Assembly: GCA_030280995.1 (NCBI GenBank)
Contig: JASXTE010000008.1
Location: 4,235,001-4,299,000 of the forward strand
Length of the DNA stretch: 64,000 bases
Source of the DNA: Hemileia vastatrix
Lineage: Eukaryota; Basidiomycota; Pucciniomycetes; Pucciniales; Zaghouaniaceae
Direction: 5' to 3'
The stretch's first letter is position 1. Each line of letters opens with the position of its first letter. Below are positions 52,575-62,662 of this stretch, piece by piece. The position numbers and the translations under genes are program-made. The notes under the pieces are model-generated. The model was not told where the DNA came from. It did not search any database and worked only from the letters and a program-made list of their open reading frames with translations.

Positions 52575-55298
52575 CTACCTCTTTCTACCATATTTATCTA
52601 CACCTTTTCCAACACCTTTATTAACATAAAAACTATTTTCCAGTTTATCCTCTTGGTGGAGGTCATCATCATCATAATCTAAACACAATAGTCCTGCCAG
52701 TTTAACCTCATGGGGGAGGTATGGAAAGTCTTCAGCTCCTTTAGTGCTGGCTTTGATGATAGGTATATCTTCATTGAACTCTTCTGAGTCTGAATCTTCT
52801 TCAGTGGGTGGTCTCCTCGATAAACCATCTGGCATAGTAAAAGTCTTGCCAGGCTTATGAACTAAATCGAACAAAAAATGTTGAATAAAAGCTACCCATC
52901 TCGTCATGGGTGCGTTCGGTAAACTTGGGGAATTAATCATCTGGATTAACGATTTCGCATCCACTTGCAACTCAAAATGTTGCCCCCACAAAATATGCTG
53001 AAGTTTCTTCAGTATTTTTTCCACACCACATAATTCCAATTTTGGTTGAGAATATCTTGATTCGACCTCAGTAAGTACTACAGATTCATACCTAACTGGC
53101 CTGATGTAACCAGCTTTATCCATCTGAGACAGAACCGCCCCAGCTGAAACCTGACTTGAATCAACTGCTAAATAAATTCTACCAGCATCTTTTCCATAAT
53201 CCAACTTGTGCAGGACTAAATCCTTCCCCACAACCTCCTTCAACTTCACAAACGCCTTCTCACACTCTTCATCCCACTCCCAGTCTGCATCCTTTCTCGT
53301 TAACTGTCTCAATGGAGCTGCCAATGAAGAAAAGTCCTTGATAAACATTCTAACATATACGCAAACGCCTAAAAACCCTCTAACTTCGGTCGTATTCTTG
53401 GGTCTTGGCCAGGACTGAATTTTGTTAACTTTCTTCTTGGACATAATCCTACCCTCTCTACATACCACATGGCCTAATATTTCTAAGGCTGGCACACAAC
53501 ATAAAAATTTTGAACCTGAAATAGTTAAACCAGCCTCTTCAATTCGAAACAAGATTCTTTCTAATGTAATTGCGAACTCCCAAATGAATTTGCGTATCCT
53601 GGGATTCTCTTCCAACACCTGGTTATCATAGTCGGTTGTTGGTCCCTTAATTCCTCCATCATCTATAAATATTCCAGCATATTGTGTAATTTCATCTTGA
53701 AGGATCCAAGCCATCTGAGCTTGATAAACTGCAACCAAATTTGTTGCTCCTTGAGGTAATCTTGTTAACTGTAAACGTCCTAGTGGCGTATCAAATGTAG
53801 TGAGAGGCCTTGAGTCCGGATGTAACTCTCTCTCATCATATCCACCCATAATATCTCCCAAACCATAACAAACTCTCCCTGCAAATGCTTCGACAAACTC
53901 CTCAGCACTAGGCGGTATCCCAGCATCCTTTATTGTAACCCTATTTAATTCCCTAAGATCATGAACAACTCTAAGCTTGCCATTCGGTTTCTTGATACAA
54001 AATACCGGACTAGAATAACTTGATGTTGATTGCTCATACAGTCCAGTGAGTATCCGTTCTCTGACAACTTCATTATAGGCTTCTTTTAATGCAGCCGGAA
54101 TAGGAATCGGTTTCTGCTGCCACGGTTCATGACATACCACAGGAATCTTGTAATGCTCCCCATAGGAATGCTTCAACACACCCCTCTCCTCTTCTACAAA
54201 AGCAATGGCCTTCTCTCTCTTGACCATCACATCCAACAACAATTTCTTCTCTTCTCCAGACAACCAACCATCAGGTCCAAAATTAACAACACCCAGTCTC
54301 TCAAAAGTGATTCTTGACGTCTCAGAAAATTCAGGCGGATTCTTTACCAAGGGACTTTCATAAGGATCTCTTGATAACCTTGGTCTTCTCAAAGGTGGAT
54401 TTAATTCAGCAGGTAGCGGTTCATTAATAGGTTGAACTTTGTTTGCTACTTTCTTATATTTGGCTGCGTCCACATCTAAATAAACTTGAGGTAAAACATT
54501 TTCTTTTGTATCGCCATTAAAAATTTCATCAAATGAATCTTCTTCATCGCCAGAATCGGAATAAGAAAAATTAGAAAAATATTTTATTTCATTTTTAAAT
54601 TTTACCCTTTTTTCCTTTCCCTTGTCTAATTTATAAACAGATTTTCCAACACCTTTGCTTCCCTTATCCAACAGTAAATCACCCGTAAAGAAAGTTGGCA
54701 GTTTATGCTCTTGCTGGAGGACCGGAATTGAATTTTCACAAAAATTATTTTTTTGAGTTTTAATTATACTGAGATTTTTTATTGGATTTTGATAAGATTT
54801 TTGCAGTTTACCCTCTTTCTGGAGGTCCAGAATAGAAGGAGATACTTGCAGTTTAACCTCTTGCTGGAGGTCCGGAATTGAATTTTCACAAAAATTATTT
54901 TTTTGAGTTTTAATTATACTGAGATTTTTTATTGGATTTTGATAAGATTTTTGCAGTTTACCCTCTTGCTGGAGGTCCAGAATAGAAGGAGATACTTGCA
55001 GTTTAACCTCTTGCTGGAGGTCATAAAACATACCCTTCCAATTTTTATCCAACCTAATTTGGCACATTTTGCCTTTTTCACCGTTTTTAAATTTAATAGA
55101 AAAACTGGGTAAATCCAATAAACATATAGAAAAGTCCAAAACGTATTTGCACTCCAAAGTAATATTAACAGAAAATAATTGAGAATCCACTTGAATTATC
55201 TCCAAGTGAGCTGACCTATTGCAATCCGGGATCTCATCCTGAGGAGAGATTACAACATTAGAGTGATCAGCCCCTGCTACCCCAAAAAATGAGGGCAT
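52575..55298 (-). CDS. pol: RT-RNase H of element E with repeated N-terminal extension (907 aa)
   Basis: Residues 1-100 match the pol start of A2. Residues about 90-200 contain a 50-aa direct repeat, with five LQQEVKL-like motifs around it. Then come an acidic stretch and the pre-RT segment (LNPPLRRPRLSRDPYESPL). The RT has GDIMGGYDERELHPDSRPL, LPQGATNLVAVYQAQ and the catalytic F-I-D-D (IFIDDGGI). RNase H has YLAVDSSQVSAGAVLSQ, VESRYSQPKLELCGVE and FELQVDAKSLIQMI. The start ATG at 55298 lies 120 bp after the previous frame in a different phase, as at the A2 TAATG junction. The frame ends at a frameshift (YGRKR stop). Confidence 0.88.
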   Translation of the reverse strand: MPSFFGVAGADHSNVVISPQDEIPDCNRSAHLEIIQVDSQLFSVNITLECKYVLDFSICLLDLPSFSIKFKNGEKGKMCQIRLDKNWKGMFYDLQQEVKLQVSPSILDLQQEGKLQKSYQNPIKNLSIIKTQKNNFCENSIPDLQQEVKLQVSPSILDLQKEGKLQKSYQNPIKNLSIIKTQKNNFCENSIPVLQQEHKLPTFFTGDLLLDKGSKGVGKSVYKLDKGKEKRVKFKNEIKYFSNFSYSDSGDEEDSFDEIFNGDTKENVLPQVYLDVDAAKYKKVANKVQPINEPLPAELNPPLRRPRLSRDPYESPLVKNPPEFSETSRITFERLGVVNFGPDGWLSGEEKKLLLDVMVKREKAIAFVEEERGVLKHSYGEHYKIPVVCHEPWQQKPIPIPAALKEAYNEVVRERILTGLYEQSTSSYSSPVFCIKKPNGKLRVVHDLRELNRVTIKDAGIPPSAEEFVEAFAGRVCYGLGDIMGGYDERELHPDSRPLTTFDTPLGRLQLTRLPQGATNLVAVYQAQMAWILQDEITQYAGIFIDDGGIKGPTTDYDNQVLEENPRIRKFIWEFAITLERILFRIEEAGLTISGSKFLCCVPALEILGHVVCREGRIMSKKKVNKIQSWPRPKNTTEVRGFLGVCVYVRMFIKDFSSLAAPLRQLTRKDADWEWDEECEKAFVKLKEVVGKDLVLHKLDYGKDAGRIYLAVDSSQVSAGAVLSQMDKAGYIRPVRYESVVLTEVESRYSQPKLELCGVEKILKKLQHILWGQHFELQVDAKSLIQMINSPSLPNAPMTRWVAFIQHFLFDLVHKPGKTFTMPDGLSRRPPTEEDSDSEEFNEDIPIIKASTKGAEDFPYLPHEVKLAGLLCLDYDDDDLHQEDKLENSFYVNKGVGKGVDKYGRKR
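54720..55019 (-). repeat. 150-bp direct repeat inside E pol
   Basis: Two almost identical, in-frame 150-bp units (50 codons each). Each carries two copies of the CCTC...GGAGG motif (CAGTTTAACCTCTTGCTGGA) that encodes LQQEVKL or LQQEGKL. Confidence 0.88.
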
Positions 55299-55309
55299 TC
55301 ATCCCTTTC

Positions 55310-56461
55310 CAACAAACATAATTCACCAGAAGCCATCCGTTTTATATGCTGCTTCTTTGTGCAAACAAAACACTGGCACAGAGTAGTAATCCCTGGCCGT
55401 GTTTCCCAACCTTCATCTCCAGGAGGCGCTTACCGCATATGTAACCTCCGCATATCTTCACCAGTAATTTCCAAACTAATCCCCATGCCAGCTTGATACC
55501 CTATCCTGGCCTCAAAATCCATCAAAAAAGGACCACCAAGAACAGTTTTGACTGCTCCTCTGGCCACATAAAAGTGAACCTTACCAACAGATCCACCAAT
55601 GCCTAACCTGACATGCTCAGCTGTACCCATCAGCTCTGTTGCATGCCCTCCAATACCTCTGAGGTTTCCCCCAGTTCCACTTTTAATTGGCAAGCCTATA
55701 CTTGTTGCTTGCTCCAATGAAATTAAATTAATTTGAGACCCTGAATTGACCAAGGCCTTTATTTCTTTACCATTAAGAGTTACCACCAGGTAACCCAGGG
55801 GAGCGGAAAAATGCGTATCTACATCTTCCCCAAACTTTTCAGCATTTTCACAAATATATTCCACTTCTCCAGTGGAAACCCGACGCCTCCTCAAATTCTT
55901 CTTTTGCTTTTCAGCAAGCGCCGGACTAATCGTAAATAACTCCCCCAAAGATAAGGGAATCTGCAGTTGATTCACCCTATTCAAAACTGCGTCCATCGCA
56001 TTAGCTTGACCAGAAACTACTGGCCGCTCATACTGGACCTTTGATTTAACAACCTTGGCCCTGGGTACCTCTTGAGGTCCAACCGAGCCATCTTCACCCC
56101 CCATTATAACATCTTCACTTTCTATAACCCTAACTCCGTCACCAGCTTCTTGCACTAATCCTGATCCATCGCTAGTCCTTCTTACACCCTCCATTGGGAA
56201 GGGACCACTAAAACTTGGTCTGGGTAGAGACGCCAATGGTACGTCCTCCTCAGAATCCGAATCATCCTCTGGCATAGGCTCACCATTTAAATCAAACTTG
56301 CCATAACTAGGGGGCCCCATATCAGCAATCCCCTTCTGCATTTTATATAATTCATCCTTCGAGTAAGGGTTCAATTTGTTGGCGGCAGTTTGAGCACTAG
56401 AATTCTTGTCCTTAGAGTAAGGGTTCACTTTGTTATTGGACTTGCCAGGATTAGCCCTCAA
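55310..56461 (-). pseudogene. Gag tail and protease of E; catalytic Asp replaced
   Basis: The reading starts in phase with E Gag after a TAG at 56486-56488. It has the conserved acidic segment (DSDSEEDVPLASLPRP) and a retropepsin-like domain. The active site reads V-N-S-G (codon 55745-55747 AAT) where A2 has V-D-S-G, so the catalytic Asp is lost. The frame ends LHMR with TAA at 55430, where A2 has TTA (Leu). Similarity continues in the same frame to a TAG near 55256-55260. As it stands, E could not process its own polyprotein. Confidence 0.8.
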
Positions 56462-56485
56462 TTGGCTCTGGATGCTACTTTTCGC

Positions 56486-57865
56486 CTAAGTAGCAGCTGC
56501 TCTTCTAGCAGCATTAACATCGTATTCGCCAGCCATAAAGCTACCCTCCACCTGGGCAACCGTTGCCAGCTCTAAACCACCAAAAGAAGTAGAAAATGTG
56601 GCTTTACTGACCTCTTTCTCTTTACCCTTTTCAGCTTTTCCACCATTACCATTACCATTTTTGCCATCCCTGGCATTAACATCTTCATCCTTCACCTCTT
56701 CAAATCTGGCTCTCCTTTCAGCCGTTAAACTTCTTCTGACCAAATCAGAAGGAGACTGTCCATCACTGGGCTTGATGAACGAACCATCGGGAAATTTATA
56801 AACTTTACCATCGAATAAAACTCGCCCAGCATCCATATCCTTATCAAGAGCAAAACAAACTGTTGCTCTGTGCCCTCTCCTATTACAATAGGAGCACACC
56901 TTTGGCTCATCATAGCCACCTCTATAATTACTACCACCATTCCCACCATTTCTCCCATTGCCTGGGAAGCCGTTACCGTTGTTATTGCCATTATAATTTC
57001 GACGTTCATAACCTCTGGACTGATAAGAAGTCGACGTCGACAAAGAAGCGATTGGGGCCTTGTTGGCCTTCTGAGTCTCTTGAACAAATATTTTTAATTG
57101 TTTCGTTAAATTGGCCAAGTGATTGACCATCTTATTATCTACATTGCCCTCAACTTTAGCAGCAGGTAATCCCATTTGAGCCTTCTTGGCCTCCTGGGCT
57201 TTGACCATAATATCGTTGTTTTCGGCCAAAACTTCGCTAACCTTGCTAACATATTGAGTGCAGGACTCTTGATATTTGTCCAACGCCAATAACTTTAAAT
57301 GGGCTTGAATGTTGTCCTTGATAACCTCCAGAGCCGGCAGTTCCTTCATCATATCTTTTCTTGAAAGATCCTTCAAAACGTCCATACGAATATCCCTGCT
57401 GCATGCTGTCCAAAACAAATCTTTTTCTTGATTCTCATGCACTAACTCATCCACCAATATGAGATATTCCACCACTTCATCAAACTGAACACACAGCTTT
57501 TTGAAGTCTGCCATAGAAGAAACACCACCTTTTGCTTGCCAGTCTCCAACAATTTTATTGAGGTCCATCATAGTAAATCTAACACCCCATCTATCAACCA
57601 TAGCTTTAGAAAGCTTAACCCAATCCTTGTCCTTGAATGCCTGCATAGCAATAACCTCTTTTTCCACCTCCCTATCAGCAATAAAAAATCTAACTTGCTT
57701 CACCATATCCACATGAGAAGCACCATCAACAGCAGCAGCAGCTTCATACCTGCTAATGAACCATTTAACCTCCTCCCCATCAAACTTTGGGCCATCCCAA
57801 AAAAAAATTCTAACTGAGGGAGTAAGAGGGTTAGAAGATCCAGAAGCAACAGCAGAAGAAGACAT
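56486..57865 (-). CDS. gag: Gag of element E (459 aa)
   Basis: The ATG at 57865 opens an intact frame. Residues about 20-215 form the capsid-like region (FFWDGPKFDGEEVKWFISRY, then DLFWTACSRDIRMDVLK). Residues about 225-285 look helical. A Gly/Asn/Arg-rich stretch follows, then a canonical zinc knuckle CX2CX4HX4C (CSYCNRRGHRATVC, about residues 323-337). The frame ends at TAG 56486-56488. The downstream Gag tail is in the same phase, and A2 has no stop there, so this is either a readthrough site or a nonsense mutation. Confidence 0.9.
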   Translation of the reverse strand: MSSSAVASGSSNPLTPSVRIFFWDGPKFDGEEVKWFISRYEAAAAVDGASHVDMVKQVRFFIADREVEKEVIAMQAFKDKDWVKLSKAMVDRWGVRFTMMDLNKIVGDWQAKGGVSSMADFKKLCVQFDEVVEYLILVDELVHENQEKDLFWTACSRDIRMDVLKDLSRKDMMKELPALEVIKDNIQAHLKLLALDKYQESCTQYVSKVSEVLAENNDIMVKAQEAKKAQMGLPAAKVEGNVDNKMVNHLANLTKQLKIFVQETQKANKAPIASLSTSTSYQSRGYERRNYNGNNNGNGFPGNGRNGGNGGSNYRGGYDEPKVCSYCNRRGHRATVCFALDKDMDAGRVLFDGKVYKFPDGSFIKPSDGQSPSDLVRRSLTAERRARFEEVKDEDVNARDGKNGNGNGGKAEKGKEKEVSKATFSTSFGGLELATVAQVEGSFMAGEYDVNAARRAAAT

Positions 57866-57904
57866 CCCAATGAGTAATGAAAAGCGTTAACAATCGATAA
57901 AATA

Positions 57905-57975
57905 ACAAGCCTCTTGCAGGCCAATAACAAAAATCCAATTAGAGTTCCAGAAAATAAGCCTCTTGCAGGCTAAGA
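57905..57975 (-). repeat. Duplicated stem-loop motif in the E leader
   Basis: GCCTCTTGCAGGC occurs at 57909-57921 and again at 57958-57970. Each can fold as a GCCT/AGGC hairpin. Both lie between the primer-binding site and gag. Confidence 0.6.
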
Positions 57976-58023
57976 ACGTTCTTGATCCAAGTAAGTCTTT
58001 AAAGAAAGCTAGAAAAATCGAAA

Positions 58024-58042
58024 CCCCACCTTGGGCGCCAAC
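58024..58042 (-). promoter_or_regulatory. Primer-binding site of element E
   Basis: On the minus strand TTGGCGCCCAAGGTGGGG follows the 5' LTR by two bases. The TGGCGCCC core is typical of a tRNA 3'-end complement. Confidence 0.78.
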
Positions 58043-59129
58043 TATGGTAAGTTAAACTCTTACAGTCGCATTTCTGTAAGCAGAATCCGAAGGAGATATG
58101 TGGATTTAGCTGAAAACCCCGTCCTTCCAATAAAAATAACAAAATGGGAATTCTAAATCACTAAGCTAACCAGTCTACTTGGATCTGATTGATAAAAATA
58201 ATGAAACTCTAAAATATTTAACGCTTATTGAGATTTAAATAAAAGTGGCTGTTGAGAAAAGAAATACTGATAACAACAATTAAGGTGTACCAGTGAAAGA
58301 TCTGAAAAGATTGACTTTTATGTTTTTATAATAATTTGAATTTTTATGAGACAGCAATAATCAAGTCCCAGCGATGAAGACCTTTCTAAAGATACCATGT
58401 ATGAAGTGTAATTTAAATTGTTGAGTAGTATTTCTAAAATGTTATATAAAATATAAAGTTATAAGGGTATTACAATTTATTTAATTTGTTGAGTAATAAA
58501 AAATGAGACCGTGGTGGTTAATGATTAAGCTGTATGTTGTGTCCCCCCCCTCAATTTCGAGTTTGAGAGGCGCTTAAGTATTCCTAGTCACGTGCCTAAG
58601 TTTTCCCCTCCAGAGCTCTCCCAGAGTCAATCCAGAGCCCGTACGGAGTCCGTCCGGACTTCCGGACTCAATTAGAACCTTAAAAACTATAATAAAAAAT
58701 CCAGAAAAATTTCACATAATAGAGCTACTTCCCCTTGATATTGCAAACTAATTTTCGTAGTCTGCGCAGCTCTAATTACCCCGTGAAAGTTCATCAAAGT
58801 TAAGTAATTTCTAAAAACGTAAATATTTCTATAAAACTTTAAAATTCATTTAAAAATATAAGAAAAATAGTAAAAATTCTGGAAAAATTTTCCAAGGTTC
58901 TTGAGTGACTCTACTTGATACTTATAAATTTTTCAGACCGTAAAAATAAGTTTTCTCCGTAAAATAAATTGTTTTTGTGTAGGAATTTGATCTTGACCAA
59001 TTTCTTCATATTTAAAACTCAAATAAATTAAATAAAACCCTTTTATAAAAAAATAATAACGCCAATCTTTCACGCCATAATAACTCCATTTACGTACTTA
59101 GGAGCCATATTAAACTTTAGGCTACCACA
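58043..59129 (-). repeat. 5' LTR of element E
   Basis: 1087 bp, begins TGTGGTAGCC at 59129 and ends TTACCATA at 58043 on the minus strand. It differs from the 3' LTR at a limited number of positions. Confidence 0.92.
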
Positions 59130-59133
59130 ATGT

Positions 59134-59936
59134 GTAACACTAATTTTTGATTAGAAAGTTTGTAAGATAAAGATGAGTTTTAGAGATCAGGAAAAACAAG
59201 TATTACTATCTGGATTTTCCTATTCTTAACAAGCGCTAATATCCACAGCTACTCCCTCTTTAAGCGCTCTCTTTGAATATGCCTTGCTATAGCAAGAAAA
59301 ATGACTCTAGTAATAATCAATCCTACTGAATCTATATAACCTCTCTATGTTGTGATTCTTTCACTATGCTTTTTGAAATACACACACAGACGCACGAATT
59401 AAAAAGATTCAGACAAATCTCTTATTTTCTACTCTTAAAAGACTATATATGTGTATATATATCTATCTTATATGTATATGACTCCCCCAGACTCTATCAA
59501 ATAGTCGTCCTTTTTATATTTTTACGGTACTCAAGACACAGTTCCCTAGTGGATCTCCAGCGCTAGCTCTAGCGCCATATTAGTAAAACAATAACTAATC
59601 AATTAGTAAGCTACATACACTGCTTTTAACAACTACAGCGCCTAAATCATACCCTATAATTACTAACACTAGTATTAACTTGTTTCAGTGATACTCCACA
59701 TATGCGCTTTTAACTATACCTTTGTTTAGTTTCAGTGTTAGTTCCAGGTTTGACTTATCCTAATGCTGCGTCTAGTTGCCTTAACTCTTGGGTAGTTTTA
59801 CAATTGAGTCCCCACTCTCTTTGCTTCAATACTAAGTTCATAGTTCTGACAGCTTGCTTAACTAGTTAGCCTTCTTCATTACTTGTCTCAGTAAGTTTCC
59901 CAACTGGCCGTGGTACAGCATGCTATGCACTTGAGT
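59134..59936 (-). repeat. 5' LTR of D, second piece
   Basis: It continues the D LTR after the E insertion (GTAACACTAATTTTTGATTAG, as in 16858-16880) and ends at TTGAGT, where the solo LTR is inserted. Confidence 0.87.
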
Positions 59937-61111
59937 TGTCAGTATAGTCTAGTATATAAGTATGATATAATAGTGTTATTTTATGGTCCTACTACTTATT
60001 GATAAATTATTTAGTGATTAAACCTCAGGGGAAGACTAATAGAATAGTTTATACTCAAATAAAACTCACAATACTTGGATTTAAATGCGTGCTAGTGGTG
60101 GAAAATAGAAGAATAAAATATAGTTATAGCTTATATAAAGATAATATCAATTTATAAGGGCTTTATAATATATTTATGAATACTAATAATTGTATTGTAG
60201 TGGTTGTTTGAATTGTAGTAATTGAATGATGATAATAAACTGTCAAAATCCCTTCTTACTTATACCCAAATCCACTGGAGTGCACAGACCTTCAATCCAG
60301 ATGATGTCACTGCTATGCCCGGCAATTACAGCACTGTGAGTGCCCATCACCTCCCCATGGCGTCCACTTCAAGCAGTTTCAACACCCAGACCTCCAGTAA
60401 GGACCCTCCATCACTATTAATAATAACACAGAGTCATACCATAAATAGAAAACCCAGATAAAAGCGGATACCATAAAGAAACAGGTAAAATAAATAATCA
60501 AAAAGAGATTTAATGAAACTAAAAGCATATAAAGGAAACAAATAGAATGTTCAAGCCCCCAATAACATCCCCAAGCATCCACATTAACCCAGAAACATCC
60601 TTCCAACCCATAAATCCATGAATAACCATCCAAGGAAGTAATTTTAGTTGTCCAAACTGGGTGTATGCGCCTGATATAGGTGTCTATGCTTCTGTAGGCG
60701 TTGTGAGTCCACTGATTTCGTCCATATGACCTAAAATAAGCAGAAAACAAAGGTTATAGGCTATTAAGGGGCTAAAACCCACTTATATACCTAAATATAC
60801 ATAATATTCTGCATATTTCACTGAATATGAGATTTATGTATACATATAAGCTTATGTATGTCAATAATTACTTCATATCACTTAAGATAAGTATATTATG
60901 ACTCCATTAACACCTTAATAAGTATTATTAGGCCATGGATAAGCTATTTAAACTATTATAAATTATATAATAGAATAATAATTATATATATATAATAAAA
61001 TAATATATATTATTATTTTAACCTTATTTTTAAGATATAAGATTAATCTACTTAAGGTTATCTTATTTTAAGCATAAGAAATACTCAGTCCTAAGGATAT
61101 TTAGGCTGACA
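59937..61111 (-). repeat. Solo LTR of the chromovirus B family
   Basis: The reverse complement of the B LTR, 1175 bp, with a perfect 5-bp TSD TGAGT (59932-59936, 61112-61116) and no internal region. It probably formed by recombination between the LTRs of a full B copy. Confidence 0.9.
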
Positions 61112-61116
61112 TGAGT

Positions 61117-61446
61117 CGTTCTTAATCCATGACTTTTTCCTTAATGCGTAACACATACTTTTCTTTTCTTTTTTTTTGATTTGGAAAGCCCGATTCCATA
61201 TTTGTTTAGCGCGTAATAGTCCTAAGTTGATAATACATAATTCCCCATTGTGCGGCACATCTTGCTGCAATATCCGAGCGCACAGACCCTTAATTCTTTT
61301 CTGCGCTTCCATTTCCTTTGTTCCTTGAAACACACAAATACATATTATATTTTTACACTTCCTGCTGGGCTAACTCCCCTTTATACTTCCTGGACTACAC
61401 GCGCTGATTGGTCTAAATTCACACTTCCTGCGAGGCGCGTACCACA
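61117..61446 (-). repeat. 5' LTR of D, third piece
   Basis: It completes the D LTR to CGTACCACA at 61446. The TSD ACGT (61447-61450) follows, then A2 sequence. Confidence 0.87.
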
Positions 61447-61450
61447 ACGT

Positions 61451-62662
61451 TCTTTATGTTTTGGAGTTTTGTTTTTTTAGATGTTTCAGAGCAACTTTTG
61501 TGTTGGAAACTTTTTGTTAGAAGGTACCCATGGGTGGGGCTTCTAGATTTGATCTTGGCAAGTGTGGGGGTAACTGATGGGCTAGCTGCTCTGTAGAACA
61601 ATTACCCCAGATTGTCTGTTTCCAACCCTTTCTCTTAATTTGGTTGAACCCTAGTATTGGTTTCTTTTCACAGGTTTTAGTCCTCTATGACTTTAAACTG
61701 GAATTTACTTTGGTTTTCAAGTGCTGGACTCTTCACTCTTATTGGTTTGGGTGTATTGTGTTGGATGTTGTGTACTTGTTAGAAGGTACCCAGGGGGGGA
61801 TTCTGGATTTTATTTTGGCAAGTGTGGGGGTAACTGATGAGCTGGTTGCTCTGTAGAACAGTTACCCCAGAATGTCTGTCTCAAGTCTATTGTTTTTCCT
61901 AGTTGAATTCTAGTTCTGTTGTTTATTATTCAGTTTTCAAGTCCACTATGAATTTAAACTGGTTTGGGACTGGCTTCTTTATCTTTGGTTCTTTTGGGTT
62001 GATGGTGGATCACTGGTGATCTCCCATTATTTTTACTTATTGGAGGGAGCCCACCCAGTGATCATTTCTATGGACCGGACTTTCTCTTATTGGACCATCT
62101 ATGGAGCTGGACTGTCTTTGATTTTGCAATTATGTTTTTGCTAGATAGTAGTTTTAGATTATTTTCTTTTTTCTCTTTTTTTCTTTTAATTTTTTTATGG
62201 GGGTTGATCAAAATTATAAAATCAAAATATAGGGTGTTACCACATCAGGGTCACCTGGATGTGGGCAAGCATTGGTGGGGAAAGGCTCATCAATTGGCCC
62301 AGCAATGCTATTTTCTTTTTTATTTATTTCATTCATTTCTTTGTTTCATTATTTTTATTATCTTCTGTAATTTCTTAATTTTTTTTGTTTTTTGTTTTTT
62401 GTTAATAATTTAAAATATTTAATTGTGTATCCACATCAAGGTGCACATGGATATGGGTAAGGTATCAGGGGATCAGCTCATCAATTGGCTGGGGGATACC
62501 AATTTTATATATAACTATTTATTTCATATTATTTTCTATACTTCATTTACATTTTATTTTTAAATTTTCTTATGATTAGTAGTTTAGTTAAAAAAAAATT
62601 CTGAAATTATTTTTATTAATTGTTTTATATTATTATTATGTTTCTAATCTTTTTGCAGGAGC
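61451..62662 (+). mobile_element. Element A2, 3' non-coding part (resumed)
   Basis: It shares inverted-orientation blocks with the E 3' region: the GTGGGGGTAACTGATGGGCT block (twice, about 61560 and 61826), the GGAGGGAGCCCACCCAGTGA block (62043) and the ACCTGGATGTGGGC block (62250). A segment of about 260 bp occurs twice (61515-61620 and 61781-61880 are its best parts), each linked to an AGTCC...ATGA.TTTAAACTGG motif. A T-rich tract like the one in E follows. No gene is seen. Confidence 0.7.

Larger units (their letters stand above)
46916..59129 (-). mobile_element. Complete Ty3/gypsy element E
   Basis: 12.2 kb, inserted in the 5' LTR of D with a perfect 4-bp TSD ATGT (46912-46915, 59130-59133). 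LTRs of 1087-1088 bp start TGTGGTAGCC and end TTACCATA on the minus strand. Coding order is Gag, protease, RT-RNase H, integrase, followed by a 3-kb non-coding 3' region filled with a repeated motif. The coding frames are long but carry several lesions (see parts). Confidence 0.92.
16740..61446 (-). mobile_element. Ty3/gypsy element D with four nested insertions
   Basis: D is a minus-strand element inserted in A2 with a 4-bp TSD ACGT. Its pieces, left to right, are: 3' LTR 16740-17999; polypurine tract at 17999-18004/26853-26862, split by B; 3' non-coding region with two antisense genes, 26858-29752; coding region 40654-46778; primer-binding site; and 5' LTR in three pieces (46799-46915, 59134-59936, 61117-61446). 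The insertions are B (18005-26852), C (29753-40653), E (46916-59129) and a solo LTR (59937-61111). D's two halves abut exactly at the site where C's own sequence is continuous, so they were one element. Its own coding sequence is heavily degraded. Confidence 0.85.

Noticed and set aside
61250..61480. Plus-strand ORF in the D LTR
   Set aside because: It has a non-ATG context and is present in all C/D LTRs by common descent. It contains no recognisable domain.
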